15,095 nt of DNA. It comes from an uncultured Chloroflexota bacterium (GTDB taxonomy: Bacteria; Chloroflexota; Limnocylindria; Limnocylindrales; Limnocylindraceae). The position numbers and the translations under genes were made by a program. The notes under the pieces were generated by a model. The model saw nothing but the letters and a program-made list of their open reading frames with translations, did not search any database and had not been told where the DNA came from. Below are positions 14,611 through 15,095 of the stretch, one piece after another. Each line of letters begins with the position of its first letter. Position 1 is the first letter of the stretch. The DNA lies in assembly GCA_937864085.1 (NCBI GenBank), contig CALMIH010000148.1, forward strand, positions 1 to 15,095, given 5' to 3'.

Positions 14611-15095
14611 CTAGCGAATCCGCAGCTGCGCTGGGTCTCCGTAACCGAATCGCTTACATGCTGGACCACCTGGCGCCTCAATCAGCTCCACCAAGATGCC
14701 GTGGCAACTCTTCGGATGGAGGAAGGCGACCGGTCCCTCAACACCTTCAACCGCCGCTGCGTTGATCAGTTGAATCCCCGCGGCTGCAAGTCGCTGTAGT
14801 TCCGCATCAATGTTGGCCACCTCTAAGCAGAGGTGATGAAAGCCCTCACCTTTCGACTCGAGGAAGCGCGCAACGCCGCTCGTGCTGTTCGTTGGCGCCA
14901 CAAGCTCAATCTTTGAGTCACCAGCGGTGAGGAAGGCGATGCGCACCTCTTGTGAAGGGACGGCGGCGATCTGCTCAAGCGGCAGGCCAAGCACCTCAGT
15001 GTGGAACTTCACCGCGAGATCCAGATCGCGCACCACCGTGGCGACGTGATGAATACGACCGTTGACTGGGAGGCTATCCAGCGGGAGGCCGTTCA
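14611..15095 (-). CDS. mce: Methylmalonyl-CoA epimerase, 5' end outside window
   Basis: This enzyme interconverts the S and R forms of methylmalonyl-CoA, linking propionyl-CoA to succinyl-CoA through methylmalonyl-CoA mutase. The visible 160 residues hold both glyoxalase-fold modules: RIHHVATVVRDLDLAVKFH near the start, KIELVAP, FHHLCLEV, VAFLHPKSCHGILVELIE. Metal ligands expected from the family are the second His of RIHHVA, the His of FHHLC and the Glu of LVELIE. The frame is open to the window edge; about 12 residues precede the usual N-terminal motif, so the start is probably only a few codons outside. A GTG at 15036 would cut away the first metal-binding His and is rejected. Other VOC proteins are possible, but the HPKS-GxLxEL ending is typical of epimerase. 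Confidence 0.92.
   Translation of the reverse strand, partial: NGLPLDSLPVNGRIHHVATVVRDLDLAVKFHTEVLGLPLEQIAAVPSQEVRIAFLTAGDSKIELVAPTNSTSGVARFLESKGEGFHHLCLEVANIDAELQRLAAAGIQLINAAAVEGVEGPVAFLHPKSCHGILVELIEAPGGPACKRFGYGDPAQLRIR

Noticed and set aside
1..15095. CRISPR array, insertion sequence, tRNA, phage or defence genes
   Set aside because: No regularly spaced repeats, transposase motifs, terminal inverted repeats or cloverleaf-like sequence seen; all long frames are explained by housekeeping genes.

Overview
The window is a gene-dense, GC-rich stretch of a bacterial chromosome with almost no intergenic space. From about 12.4 kb down to position 1, every gene lies on the minus strand. Read in the direction of transcription the order is sdhC-sdhD-sdhA-sdhB, an RNase HI/metallo-beta-lactamase fusion, the RNase P RNA gene, and then mraZ-rsmH-ftsL-like-ftsI-murF-mraY-murD, with murD running off the left edge. 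Divergent from sdhC, on the plus strand, is sucC-sucD. It is followed by a convergent, 5'-truncated methylmalonyl-CoA epimerase gene at the right edge. I see no mobile element, CRISPR array, tRNA or phage gene.

Region by region: (1) 1-7333 is a dcw (division and cell wall) operon. Its genes are joined by ATGA or one-base overlaps. It has a recognisable promoter and an array of TGGGG-type boxes in front of mraZ that looks like a MraZ operator. murE is not between ftsI and murF, where it often lies. (2) 7386-7728 is an RNase P RNA, identified by its conserved core blocks and a perfect 12-bp closing helix. (3) 7739-9076 is the most unusual protein of the window: an RNase HI domain with all four catalytic acidic residues, joined in one frame to a PhnP-like metallo-beta-lactamase hydrolase. 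(4) 9083-12375 encodes a four-subunit succinate dehydrogenase. (5) 12522-14590 encodes both subunits of succinyl-CoA synthetase. (6) 14611-15095 encodes methylmalonyl-CoA epimerase.

Parts 4 to 6 form a succinate-node module: methylmalonyl-CoA epimerisation feeds succinyl-CoA, SucCD converts succinyl-CoA to succinate with nucleotide synthesis, and SdhCDAB oxidises succinate to fumarate while reducing quinone. The dcw part makes lipid-linked peptidoglycan precursors (MurF, MurD, MraY) and the septal transpeptidase that uses them (FtsI), with MraZ and RsmH at the head.

The organism is a peptidoglycan-making, respiring bacterium with a compact genome. The SdhC sequence resembles the actinobacterial/Chloroflexota style. 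My guess is a Chloroflexota-like or actinobacterial-like aquatic lineage, but this is inference from gene style, not a demonstrated placement. Most of the window is conventional housekeeping content. I do not see a multi-gene undescribed system. The best candidates for new biology are the RNase HI-PhnP-like fusion beside rnpB and the unusually legible mraZ control region.
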